The notes under the pieces are model-generated. The model saw only the letters and a program-made list of their open reading frames with translations. It was not told the DNA's origin and made no database searches. The position numbers and the translations under genes were made by a program. 34,977 nt of DNA from Candidatus Chloroploca mongolica (GTDB taxonomy: Bacteria > Chloroflexota > Chloroflexia > Chloroflexales > Chloroflexaceae): NCBI RefSeq assembly GCF_004762035.2, contig NZ_SIJK02000053.1, positions 1 to 34,977 on the forward strand, written 5' to 3'. Shown here piece after piece: positions 24,694-32,408 of this stretch. Numbering within the stretch: position 1 is the first letter of the stretch; each line of letters opens with the position of its first letter.

Positions 24694-25886
24694 TGAGGTC
24701 CTGGGGCAAAGCGCTTGATCAACGTGGTTGCAATGCGCTCAGGGGGCAATACAAGATCGGCTGCCCCAAGTTCGATGGCCGCTCGTGGCATGCCAAAGAT
24801 GGTCGATGTTGCTTCATCTTGGGCAATCGTAAACCCGCCGGCACGACGGATCGTGCGCATGCCGATGGCACCATCACGCCCCATCCCGGTCAACAACACG
24901 CCGGTCGTTGCGGCCCCAAAGACGGCAACCACCGACTGCATCGCGATATCAACCGCCGGACGTTGCATCAACAGAGGCAATCCACTTAGATGAACGGTAC
25001 AATTCGGCTGAATGAGCAGATCAAACTGATCAGGAACCAGAAAGACATGGCCTGCTTGCAGGCGCATCCCTTCAGTGGCAAGGTGAACTGGCAACGTAAG
25101 CTGATCACTGAGCCATTCAGCCATGCCGGTACTGAACCCCTGTGCGATATGTTGCACCACAATCACGGTTGCCGCAAAGTCACCTGGCAGGCGCGCCAGG
25201 ATCTGGCAGACCACCCGCGGGCCGCCGGTTGAGGCCCCGATCACCACGGCATCAAAACGACACGCTGCACTGCGCATCGGGGTCATCGTGTGCGGTGGTA
25301 TGCCTGTGGCGAGTGGGGTCACGGGCTTGAATAGGGGAGCTCCGCTTGCCCCTGGCTGCGGCGGTGGTTTGGGGGGCACGGGCAGAGCGGGTTTCTCGGG
25401 TGCAGCTGGGGATGTTTCGGCGGGCACGACATAGGTGTCACTCTGCTTGCCGCGCCGCCCGCGCAAATGAGTCACAACCTGGATCCGGGCGAGCATGCGC
25501 ACCTTGCGTACGAGTGACCGCCGGGCCTCTTCGAGGGCCCCTGGTTGATCAAGCCGCGGTTTCTCCATCACATCAAGTGCGCCTGCACCGAGCATCTGAA
25601 AGGTAATGTCAATATCATAACTACTGAGTGAGGTTGTCAGGACAAGGATGGGGAGCGGATGGTAGGCCATGAGCTGGCGGGTGGTCTCGACCCCATCCAT
25701 GATTGGCATCCGCACATCCATCGTGACGAGATCCGGATGTAACGCCACAACCATCTCAATCGCTTCACGTCCATTGCACGCTTCACCCACGACCTCGACC
25801 AGCGGATCGCTTTCCAGGAGTTCACGAAGCAGCCTGCGCGCCAGGGCCGAGTCATCAACGATCAGAATGCGCAAGGTTTTGTTCAT
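24690..25886 (-). CDS. cheB: Chemotaxis methylesterase CheB with receiver domain
   Basis: CheB removes methyl groups from chemoreceptors and deamidates glutamines; phosphorylation of its receiver releases the active site. The 398-residue protein begins LRILIVDDSALARRLL with the receiver phospho-acceptor in LVTMDVRMPIMDG, then a long Pro/Ala-rich linker (about 150-200), then the esterase domain with catalytic serine in IGASTGGP, histidine in VVQHIAQGFS and aspartate in TGMGRDGA. I start at the ATG 25884-25886 (MNKTLRI); the frame extends 31 codons upstream into the preceding cheY and is not receiver sequence. It lies 19 bp after cheY and overlaps cheR by four bases. Confidence 0.93.
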   Translation of the reverse strand: MNKTLRILIVDDSALARRLLRELLESDPLVEVVGEACNGREAIEMVVALHPDLVTMDVRMPIMDGVETTRQLMAYHPLPILVLTTSLSSYDIDITFQMLGAGALDVMEKPRLDQPGALEEARRSLVRKVRMLARIQVVTHLRGRRGKQSDTYVVPAETSPAAPEKPALPVPPKPPPQPGASGAPLFKPVTPLATGIPPHTMTPMRSAACRFDAVVIGASTGGPRVVCQILARLPGDFAATVIVVQHIAQGFSTGMAEWLSDQLTLPVHLATEGMRLQAGHVFLVPDQFDLLIQPNCTVHLSGLPLLMQRPAVDIAMQSVVAVFGAATTGVLLTGMGRDGAIGMRTIRRAGGFTIAQDEATSTIFGMPRAAIELGAADLVLPPERIATTLIKRFAPGPQ

Positions 25887-25905
25887 AAAGAACCCGATTT
25901 CTGGG

Positions 25906-26265
25906 TTACATCTCAAGCACCAGCTTGATGCGGTTGGGGAGATTGAAGAGCTCGACATCTTTGTTGAGATAATCGTCAACTCCTACCTCAAAGGCGGCAT
26001 GTTTTTCATCACTGGAGGTTAACATAATAATGCGTAACTCATCAAGCTCGGGCCTGCTCCGCACACGGCGGCAGACTTCAAAGCCGTCAATGCCCGGCAT
26101 CTGAACATCAAGCACCATCAGATCGGGGGCTTCTTCTTCAATCATTGCCAGGGCCTCTTCGCCACTGCCGGCCAGGCGTACCTCGTACCCAAACATTTCC
26201 AGGCGCATCTTGACGATATCCGTAATGAGTTTGCTATCATCAACGACAAGAATCTTGTGTGTCAT
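25906..26265 (-). CDS. CheY-like single-domain response regulator
   Basis: A 119-residue receiver domain with D9-D10, the phospho-acceptor D53 in MVLDVQMPGIDG, threonine in MLTSSDE and the conserved lysine in YLNKDVE, where aspartate replaces the usual proline after lysine. There is no output domain, so it would act by binding, as CheY does. A perfect AAGGAGG lies 4 nt before the ATG, the strongest ribosome site in the operon, so it may be made in excess over CheA and CheB. It sits 39 bp after cheA. Output could be a motility machine or, given the absence of flagellar genes in view, pili or another process. Confidence 0.9.
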   Translation of the reverse strand: MTHKILVVDDSKLITDIVKMRLEMFGYEVRLAGSGEEALAMIEEEAPDLMVLDVQMPGIDGFEVCRRVRSRPELDELRIIMLTSSDEKHAAFEVGVDDYLNKDVELFNLPNRIKLVLEM

Positions 26266-26304
26266 GCCCCCTCCTTATAGTAACCCTCTGGTCAGGATGT
26301 CTGG

Positions 26305-28575
26305 TCAGTTCGCTGTGCCAAGCAGTTGCTGCACTACATCAAGCAGGCTCTCTTGATTGAACTGACTCTTCACAATATAGGCCTGTGCGCCTGCCTCCAA
26401 CCCACGGCGGCGATGTTCTTCTGAGGCCAGGCTCGTAATCAGGATGACCGGTATGCGACTGGTGGTCGGATTGGCGCGGATCTGGCTGGTGAGGCCAAAA
26501 CCGTCAACTCGTGGCATTTCGATGTCACTAACGACAAGATCGTATGGCTGCTGCTGCATCCGCCCGAGGGCATCAGCGCCATCGATGGCTGGCGTGACCT
26601 CATACCCTGCCGATTGCAAAATGCTGCAGATCAATTCTCGGGTGGTAAACGAGTCATCCACGACCAGCAACCGTGAACGCTGGACTGTCGGGGCCTGGCT
26701 CACGACGATGTTGCTCCGTTTGTTCTGGATGACCTGCACCGGATTGAGCAACAGCACCAGGGTACCATCGCCAAGCTGGATGGCCCCGCCGAAGTGTTGG
26801 TGCTTCTCGAACAAGGGGCCAAGTGGTTTGACCACGGCTTCACGCTCGTCGACCAGTTCATCCACCAGCAACGCCACGGGGCGCTGGTTGCTCCCCGTGA
26901 TAATGGCAGGGACACGGCTGTGGCGACTGAATGGCGACGGTTCTGACAGGCCGAGCAGTTCGGCGAGGGCGATCAGGGCAAGCGTACGCTCTTCAACAAG
27001 GATCGTTGGCTGGCCTTCAAGCGAGCGGATCTCGTTGTGATAGGCCCAGACAGTACCATAACAGCTTGTGGCTGGCAGCGCAAAGATCGATCGCCCTGTG
27101 CGTACCAATAAAATGCGGGTCGTGACGAGGGTTAAGGGCAACGTGAGGATAATGCGACTCCCGTGGCCGAGTTCAGACTCGACTTCGACCTGTCCACCGA
27201 GTTCGGTCAGATTGGCGCGCACAACATCCATGCCAACGCCACGTCCCGAGATCTCGGTGATCTGCTGTGCCGTCGAAAACCCGGGTTGAAAGATTAGTTC
27301 GAAGGCTTCGCTATTGGGCATCAATGCGGACGCCTCGGCCGAGAGCAGACCGAGCCGCACGGCGCGCTCACGCAGGCGTTGCGGATCCATGCCACGACCA
27401 TCATCACTGATGATGATTCTTACTTTGCCGCCAAGCGTTTCGGCGCGCACTTCGATCAAGCCGTAGGGTGGTTTGCCTGCCGCCTCGCGTTCGGCGGGAG
27501 GTTCGATGCCGTGATCAACCGCGTTGCGCACCATATGCATGAGTGGGTCGTTGATCAATTCCAGGACTTTGCGATCAAGTTCAACGGTTTCGCCGTACAA
27601 TTCGATCCTGGCCTCGTGGCCGGTCGTCTGCGTGAGATCGCGGACGGCGCGGGGCAAGCCGGCATAGACCGTCGCGATGGGCAAGAGTCGGGCGCGCATC
27701 ACCTCCTGTTCCAGATCTTTGACCAGTTGGGCGTGCTGGTTGGTGTGACGCATGACGCGATCACTCTCTTGATGGATCAGCCCACGGACTTCGCGGCCGA
27801 TAGCATGCAAGCTCCCCAGGTGCTGATCAAGTTGTTTGCGTTGTCCTCCCGTCAGAGCCATGCTTTCCAGAGCTTCTTCAAACGCAAGCATCGCGGCTTG
27901 TTGTTGCGAGCATTTGTTTTGCAGTTCTTGCCACTGCTCGCCATGATTTGCCAGGCTCTGTTGGCTGATAACCAGTTCGCCGGCAAGGTTGAGCATCCGA
28001 TCCAGGCGATCAACCCGTACCCTGATCGTCGGCTGGTTCTGATGACGCTGGTTGACAACACGGCTTAAGGGCACGGTTGTCGATGGAGGTGCTGCCGCAC
28101 TGGCCGAAGTTCCACGAGGGGGAGGTGCTGCCTCAGGTGCTGGTGGTGCTTCGGACACGTCTGTTGCTGGCATAGCGGCTGGCGCTGCGTTGGCCTGCGC
28201 ACCGCCCAGACCACCAATCAGTTCATCCACATTCACGGGACAGGGGCGACCCTCGATCGTGGCATTGATCAGTTCCAGGATGGCATCGCCGCTGCGCAGC
28301 AAGACATTGGCAAGCGGGCGTTCCAGCGCACGTTTGCCCTGGCGCATCTCGCCCAGCACCGTCTCGAGCTCGTGGGCCAACCGGCCAACCTCATCAAACC
28401 CGAGCATACGGGCCGAACCCTTAATCGTATGCATCGCGCGAAAGATCTGGGCAATCGTCGCCTGCTGCTCACCTGGATCAGTGGCTTGTTCCAGGTTCAA
28501 CAAGCCCTCACCGAGAACACGGACATTCTCGACGCTCTCTTCACGAAATTGATGATAGAAACTCGACAGATCCAT
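26305..28575 (-). CDS. cheA: Hybrid chemotaxis histidine kinase CheA with C-terminal receiver
   Basis: CheA phosphorylates itself in the receptor-CheW array and passes phosphate to receivers. The 756-residue protein has an N-terminal Hpt domain with H49 in AMHTIKGSARMLGF, a Pro/Ala linker (about 115-175) in place of the CheY-binding P2 domain, the dimerisation helices with LNLAGELVISQQSL, the ATPase domain with MHMVRNAVDHGIE, DDGRGMD and GRGVGMD, a CheW-like regulatory domain (about 470-610), and a C-terminal receiver (about 635-756) with the acceptor in VVSDIEMPRVDG. Such hybrids occur in pilus- and gliding-linked systems. It starts 5 bp after the receptor gene. The terminal receiver may act as a phosphate sink or relay; this is inference. 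Confidence 0.95.
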   Translation of the reverse strand: MDLSSFYHQFREESVENVRVLGEGLLNLEQATDPGEQQATIAQIFRAMHTIKGSARMLGFDEVGRLAHELETVLGEMRQGKRALERPLANVLLRSGDAILELINATIEGRPCPVNVDELIGGLGGAQANAAPAAMPATDVSEAPPAPEAAPPPRGTSASAAAPPSTTVPLSRVVNQRHQNQPTIRVRVDRLDRMLNLAGELVISQQSLANHGEQWQELQNKCSQQQAAMLAFEEALESMALTGGQRKQLDQHLGSLHAIGREVRGLIHQESDRVMRHTNQHAQLVKDLEQEVMRARLLPIATVYAGLPRAVRDLTQTTGHEARIELYGETVELDRKVLELINDPLMHMVRNAVDHGIEPPAEREAAGKPPYGLIEVRAETLGGKVRIIISDDGRGMDPQRLRERAVRLGLLSAEASALMPNSEAFELIFQPGFSTAQQITEISGRGVGMDVVRANLTELGGQVEVESELGHGSRIILTLPLTLVTTRILLVRTGRSIFALPATSCYGTVWAYHNEIRSLEGQPTILVEERTLALIALAELLGLSEPSPFSRHSRVPAIITGSNQRPVALLVDELVDEREAVVKPLGPLFEKHQHFGGAIQLGDGTLVLLLNPVQVIQNKRSNIVVSQAPTVQRSRLLVVDDSFTTRELICSILQSAGYEVTPAIDGADALGRMQQQPYDLVVSDIEMPRVDGFGLTSQIRANPTTSRIPVILITSLASEEHRRRGLEAGAQAYIVKSQFNQESLLDVVQQLLGTAN

Positions 28576-28580
28576 AGTGG

Positions 28581-30074
28581 TTACTGCTTTTCATTCGCCA
28601 CAATTCCGTGAAGGCGATCGGCAATCGAGGTCAGCGTAACAGCCGCTTCAGCCATCTGCCGTGAGCCAAGCGCCGTCTGGCGGGCCACCTCAGCGATCTC
28701 GCGCATCGTTTCGACCACCTGCTCGCTGGCACTCTGCTGTTGCGCGGTCGCCAGGCCAATCTCGGCGGCGCTCTGGGCCGTCCGTTCGGCGACCATCACG
28801 ATATTGTCCATCGTCTGGCCGGCGCGATGGGCAAGTTCGACCCCTCGTTCCACCTCTTTGCTCCCCTCTTCCGAGGCCAGCACCGAGGCTGAGGTCGCCT
28901 GGCGGATCTCTGCAATGACACCTTTGACTTCGCGTGCGGCCGCGAGCGTTCGATTGGCCAGACTTTTGACTTCAGCGGCGACCACGGCAAAGCGTCGCCC
29001 GTGTTCACCGGCACCCGCCGCCTCGATCGCCGCATTGAGTGCAAGCAGATGGGTTTCGTCAGAGATGTCGTCAATCAGGTCAATAATCTCGCCAATCTGC
29101 TGCGAACGCTCGCCGAGGCTGAGCACCCGATTCGAGACATCCGACACCCGGCCACGGATGCGTTCCATGGCTTGAATGCTCTCATCAACGGCGTCCTGCC
29201 CACTGCTCAGATTTTCGAGTGTCTGTTGGGCGGCTTGCGAGACATGGTCAGCCAGTTGCGCAATCTGGCGCGCCGTGCTGCCGAGTTGTTCAATCGTAGT
29301 CGAAACCTCAGAGACGGCGCTCGCCTGATCGGTCGCCCCGCTCGCCTGCGATTGCGAGGCAACCTGCAACTGCCCTGCGGCGGCGGCGAGCTCACTGCCC
29401 AGTTCGATTTGCTGAATATTCTTTTGCATCAACTGATCGGTCTTCTCGATCAACTGCTGCGCCCGCTGCTGTGACTGGGCGACGACCATCGCCAGATCGC
29501 GGCCACTCATGCCCGACATATACGCGATGAAACAGCCCGTCAAACTGAAAATAACCGCGTTGACCGCCGGCGAGAGATCCATCGGCGTGTAGAGGTTCCT
29601 GGTCTGGGTGATGAACAGGCCCATATAGATGACCATCGTTGCTGCGGCGACAAAAAAACTATCGCGCCCGTTGCCCAGCAAGCCAGCGCTAATCACGGGC
29701 ACCAGAAACATAAAGGCGAGCGGGCCAAGCGGACCACCGAAGAGGATGACGCCAATCGTTGAACAGAGAATCATTGCATAGAAGAGGATGCGACGTCCCA
29801 GGACGGTATTCCGGTTCCGGATAAGAAAAAAAGCCGCAACATACATCACCAGCGAGACAATGACCAGGACGGCGACAAACCAGACCGTCAGTTGTCCGAT
29901 GCTCGCCGAATTCCACAAAAAACCCATCGAAAAGAGAAAGATAATCGAAAGCGAAAAGCCGCTCGCGTTCAACAGATGCATCATGCTCTGGTGATCGAGC
30001 AGCAGGACAAGCTTCTCGTCCTCTTCCTGATGGTCAAACCTTCCCACAGTTGCTGTCGTTTGCATAGGTTTCAT
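28581..30074 (-). CDS. Methyl-accepting chemotaxis protein with six-TM sensor and no HAMP
   Basis: The 497-residue receptor has six hydrophobic segments between about 35 and 215 with short loops, so there is no large external ligand domain. A coiled coil then leads straight into the signalling domain; I see no HAMP. The hairpin tip reads [20 protein letters not shown], then [17 protein letters not shown], the CheA/CheW-binding core. The end, IVANEKQ, is not a CheR-docking pentapeptide. The ATG at 30074 is used here; the ATG three codons later has GGGA at better spacing and is equally possible. The sensor may read membrane state or a small hydrophobic molecule, by analogy with other multi-TM receptors. 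It lies between cheW-like genes and cheA in the operon. Confidence 0.92.
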   Translation of the reverse strand: MKPMQTTATVGRFDHQEEDEKLVLLLDHQSMMHLLNASGFSLSIIFLFSMGFLWNSASIGQLTVWFVAVLVIVSLVMYVAAFFLIRNRNTVLGRRILFYAMILCSTIGVILFGGPLGPLAFMFLVPVISAGLLGNGRDSFFVAAATMVIYMGLFITQTRNLYTPMDLSPAVNAVIFSLTGCFIAYMSGMSGRDLAMVVAQSQQRAQQLIEKTDQLMQKNIQQIELGSELAAAAGQLQVASQSQASGATDQASAVSEVSTTIEQLGSTARQIAQLADHVSQAAQQTLENLSSGQDAVDESIQAMERIRGRVSDVSNRVLSLGERSQQIGEIIDLIDDISDETHLLALNAAIEAAGAGEHGRRFAVVAAEVKSLANRTLAAAREVKGVIAEIRQATSASVLASEEGSKEVERGVELAHRAGQTMDNIVMVAERTAQSAAEIGLATAQQQSASEQVVETMREIAEVARQTALGSRQMAEAAVTLTSIADRLHGIVANEKQ

Positions 30075-30093
30075 TCCCGATCAAGACACGATC

Positions 30094-30498
30094 TCACACA
30101 ACCCCGAGGGCCACATCGGTCGCAATGCGCTGCAAATCAAGCACAAGGAGCAGTCGCTGTTCAAGGATGACAGCCCCGGTAAACCACGGACGAGCGAGGT
30201 GTTTGCGCATCAGCGGGGGTAAGGGGTGCACCTCTTCTGGCTGCGTCAGGCGTTCAACCCGATCGACCAGCAAGACCACGGTGCGGCGACGCAGGGTAAT
30301 GGTCAAAGCATGGTACCGATCGGGCTTGGCCTCCACTTGAGAACCAAGCAACGCTCCAAGTTCAGCATAGATCAGCGGACGACCCCGGGCATCATCCTGC
30401 TCAGGGGCCGTCGTTGGCAGCAACTGGCTCAGGTGATCGACGTGGGTTTGAGGGGCCAGGTAGCACTGGTCAGCGATATGGATCTCAAGCAGGAGCAT
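30094..30498 (-). CDS. Divergent CheW-like coupling protein
   Basis: A 134-residue protein from the ATG 30498 (MLLLEIHIADQCYLAP); a TTG seven codons upstream (30519) is an alternative start. It has the CheW beta-barrel pattern: a first strand pair, the YAELGALLG segment in the place of IDLR-LG, ALTITLRRRTVVLLVDRVERL, and FTGAVILEQRLLLVLDLQRI at the end. Similarity to CheW is clear in order but weak in detail, so it may couple only part of the array or bind a different receiver. It is about 20 bp before the receptor gene and about 100 bp after the first cheW, in the same direction. Family call is moderate; function is inferred from context. Confidence 0.72.
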   Translation of the reverse strand: MLLLEIHIADQCYLAPQTHVDHLSQLLPTTAPEQDDARGRPLIYAELGALLGSQVEAKPDRYHALTITLRRRTVVLLVDRVERLTQPEEVHPLPPLMRKHLARPWFTGAVILEQRLLLVLDLQRIATDVALGVV

Positions 30499-30596
30499 AG
30501 TAGCTTTCGCCTCACTCAACCAGGGTCATGCGCGTAACCTCACTGTTACTTTCTATGATACTGAGCGAACGAACGAAACAGGCACCAGTGCGTACT

Positions 30597-31061
30597 TCAG
30601 AGTGTTTCGTGGAGGACTGCGACCAGTGCGCCAAGGTTGAGCACCGCCAGGGTTGCTCCTTCAAGGGTGGTGACGCCGGCGAGCAAACGTACCCGTTGGG
30701 CATCAAGGGCCGCCGGTGGAGGCGCGATGCTCTTGGCGGTCAGGGGCACAAGATCAACGACGGTATCCACGAGCAGGGCCATCCTCGTGACGTCGTGCTC
30801 TACCAGCACCAGGCGGGTTGCACGGGTTGCGAGGTTCAGCGTCAGACCAAGTATCAGGCGCAGATCGATCACGGGAAAAATGACGCCACGCTGACTAATC
30901 AGCCCAGGCATGATCGCGGGGGCTCCGGGGACACTTGTTGGAGTTTGCCAGCGCATAACTTCGCGTACCGCAATCCCGGGGATGGCATAATGCTCGTCGG
31001 CGAGATTGACCACCAGGTACTCCTGGATCTCGGCGAGTACTTCGACTTCGTTCTGATTCAT
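30597..31061 (-). CDS. cheW: Chemotaxis coupling protein CheW
   Basis: CheW links receptors to CheA. The 154-residue protein has the full CheW fold: EYLVVNLADEHYAIPGIAVREVM, then PGAPAIMPGLISQRGVIFPVIDLRLILG, the strand RLVLVEHDVTRMALLVDTV and the C-terminal GVTTLEGATLAVLNL. I start at the ATG 31059-31061 (MNQNEVEVL); the longer frame upstream translates the palindromic repeat at 31099-31159 and is not CheW sequence. GGGAAG lies about 12 nt before the ATG. It is the first gene of the chemosensory operon, so the operon promoter should lie in the 200-bp region shared with the divergent ino1 gene. Confidence 0.92.
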   Translation of the reverse strand: MNQNEVEVLAEIQEYLVVNLADEHYAIPGIAVREVMRWQTPTSVPGAPAIMPGLISQRGVIFPVIDLRLILGLTLNLATRATRLVLVEHDVTRMALLVDTVVDLVPLTAKSIAPPPAALDAQRVRLLAGVTTLEGATLAVLNLGALVAVLHETL

Positions 31062-31098
31062 TATGATGATCGCTTCCCTTGAACTGTTCACACTTGTC

Positions 31099-31159
31099 CT
31101 GGGAGCGAGGGCGTTCCGTCCTCGAAGGCATCCCGAAGGCGAGACGCTCGCGCTCTCAG
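31099..31159. repeat. 61-nt palindromic (REP-like) element, copy 2
   Basis: Same length and same core (CTGGGAGCGAGGGCG, CTCGAAGGCAT, GGCGAGACG) as 1456-1516, with several differences that weaken the stem. It sits between divergent cheW and ino1. Confidence 0.75.
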
Positions 31160-31229
31160 GCTGGCCTGTTACCTTGCCGACTTGCCAAGGTAGTTCAGGC
31201 GCTGTATCATGTTGCGTTACCATATAAAG

Positions 31230-31245
31230 ATACCATAGCTGGTAT
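31230..31245. promoter_or_regulatory. Palindrome ATACCATAGCTGGTAT before ino1
   Basis: Six-base arms ATACCA and TGGTAT flank TAGC, 19 bp before the ino1 ATG. It could be an operator for ino1 or for the divergent chemosensory operon; chance is not excluded. Confidence 0.3.
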
Positions 31246-31264
31246 GTGGTTTGATGAGAAAGGT

Positions 31265-32350
31265 ATGCACTCTGTGAACAAGAAGATCCGGGTCGCGATT
31301 ATTGGCGTTGGAAACTGTGCCTCGTCGCTCGTGCAAGGCATTCATTATTACCGTGAGGCCCGCGAGGGCGATGATATTCCAGGGCTCATGCATGTAACGC
31401 TGGGCGGGTATCACATTAGCGATATCGAATTTTCGGCGGCCTTTGATATTGCGGATACCAAAGTTGACAAAGATCTCTCAGAAGCGATTTTTGCTGAGCC
31501 AAACAATACCTATGTTTTTAGCAAAGTACCGCACCTCGGGGTGCCCGTGTCGCGAGGCATGACCCACGATGGGATTGGCAAATATTTGAGTCAGGTCATT
31601 ACCAAGTCGCCACGCGATACCGATGATATTGTTGGCATTCTCAAGCAGACCCAAACGGATGTCGTTATCTCGTACCTGCCAGTGGGCAGCGAAATGGCAA
31701 CGAAATGGTATGTCGAGCAGATCCTTGAGGCTGGCTGTGCGTTCATCAATTGTGTGCCCGTCTTTATTGCCAGCCAGGAGTACTGGCGGCGCCGTTTTGA
31801 AGAGAAGCGGTTGCCGATCATTGGCGATGATATCAAGAGCCAGGTGGGGGCAACGATTACCCACCGTGTCTTGACCACCCTTTTCAAAGAGCGTGGGGTG
31901 CGCCTGGATCGCACCTATCAACTCAATTTTGGCGGCAATACCGACTTTTTGAATATGCTCGAACGGGAGCGCCTCGAGAGCAAGAAGATCAGCAAAACTA
32001 ACGCCGTGACGAGTCAGTTGAACTACGAACTCCCGGAAGCCTCGGTGCATGTCGGCCCAAGCGATTATGTGCCGTGGCTGGGCGACCGCAAATGGGCCTA
32101 TATTCGCATGGAGGGCACGACCTTTGGGGATGTGCCGCTCAACGTCGAATTAAAGCTCGAAGTCTGGGACTCGCCTAACTCAGCCGGGGTGGTGATTGAC
32201 GCGATCCGTTGTGCCAAACTGGCCCTTGATCGTGGCCTTGGCGGTGCCCTCGATGGTCCGAGCAGTTATTTTATGAAGACCCCGCCCAAGCAGTATACCG
32301 ATTATGAAGCACGCGAACTAACCGACCGTTTTGCCCGTGGCGAGGAGTAG
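31265..32350 (+). CDS. ino1: Myo-inositol-1-phosphate synthase (actinobacterial type)
   Basis: The enzyme converts glucose 6-phosphate to 1D-myo-inositol 3-phosphate with bound NAD, the entry to inositol lipids and inositol-based solutes. The 361-residue protein is very close in my memory to mycobacterial Ino1: [17 protein letters not shown] (NAD site), [59 protein letters not shown] (active-site lysines) and [13 protein letters not shown] are all intact. I choose the ATG 31265 (MHSVNKK), preceded by GAGAAAGG; a GTG at 31274 or an ATG at 31244 are alternatives. It is a single gene ending in a 19-bp hairpin and diverges from cheW. Phosphatidylinositol-type acceptors for the nearby GT4 enzymes are a possible link, but this is inference. 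Confidence 0.95.
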   Translation: MHSVNKKIRVAIIGVGNCASSLVQGIHYYREAREGDDIPGLMHVTLGGYHISDIEFSAAFDIADTKVDKDLSEAIFAEPNNTYVFSKVPHLGVPVSRGMTHDGIGKYLSQVITKSPRDTDDIVGILKQTQTDVVISYLPVGSEMATKWYVEQILEAGCAFINCVPVFIASQEYWRRRFEEKRLPIIGDDIKSQVGATITHRVLTTLFKERGVRLDRTYQLNFGGNTDFLNMLERERLESKKISKTNAVTSQLNYELPEASVHVGPSDYVPWLGDRKWAYIRMEGTTFGDVPLNVELKLEVWDSPNSAGVVIDAIRCAKLALDRGLGGALDGPSSYFMKTPPKQYTDYEARELTDRFARGEE

Positions 32351-32353
32351 GAA

Positions 32354-32395
32354 CACAAACACCTGCGCAGGGTTCGCCCTGCGCAGGTGTTTGTG
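32354..32395. terminator. 19-bp perfect hairpin between convergent ino1 and topA
   Basis: Arms 32354-32372 and 32377-32395 pair exactly around a TTCG tetraloop, 4 nt after the ino1 stop and 14 nt past the topA stop. It probably ends both transcripts, though neither side has a U-tract outside the stem. Confidence 0.8.
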
Positions 32396-32408
32396 CTAAG
32401 AGGCCCGT

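Noticed and set aside
31062-31223. N-terminal extension of CheW
   Set aside because: It translates the 61-nt palindromic repeat; CheW homology starts near 31061.
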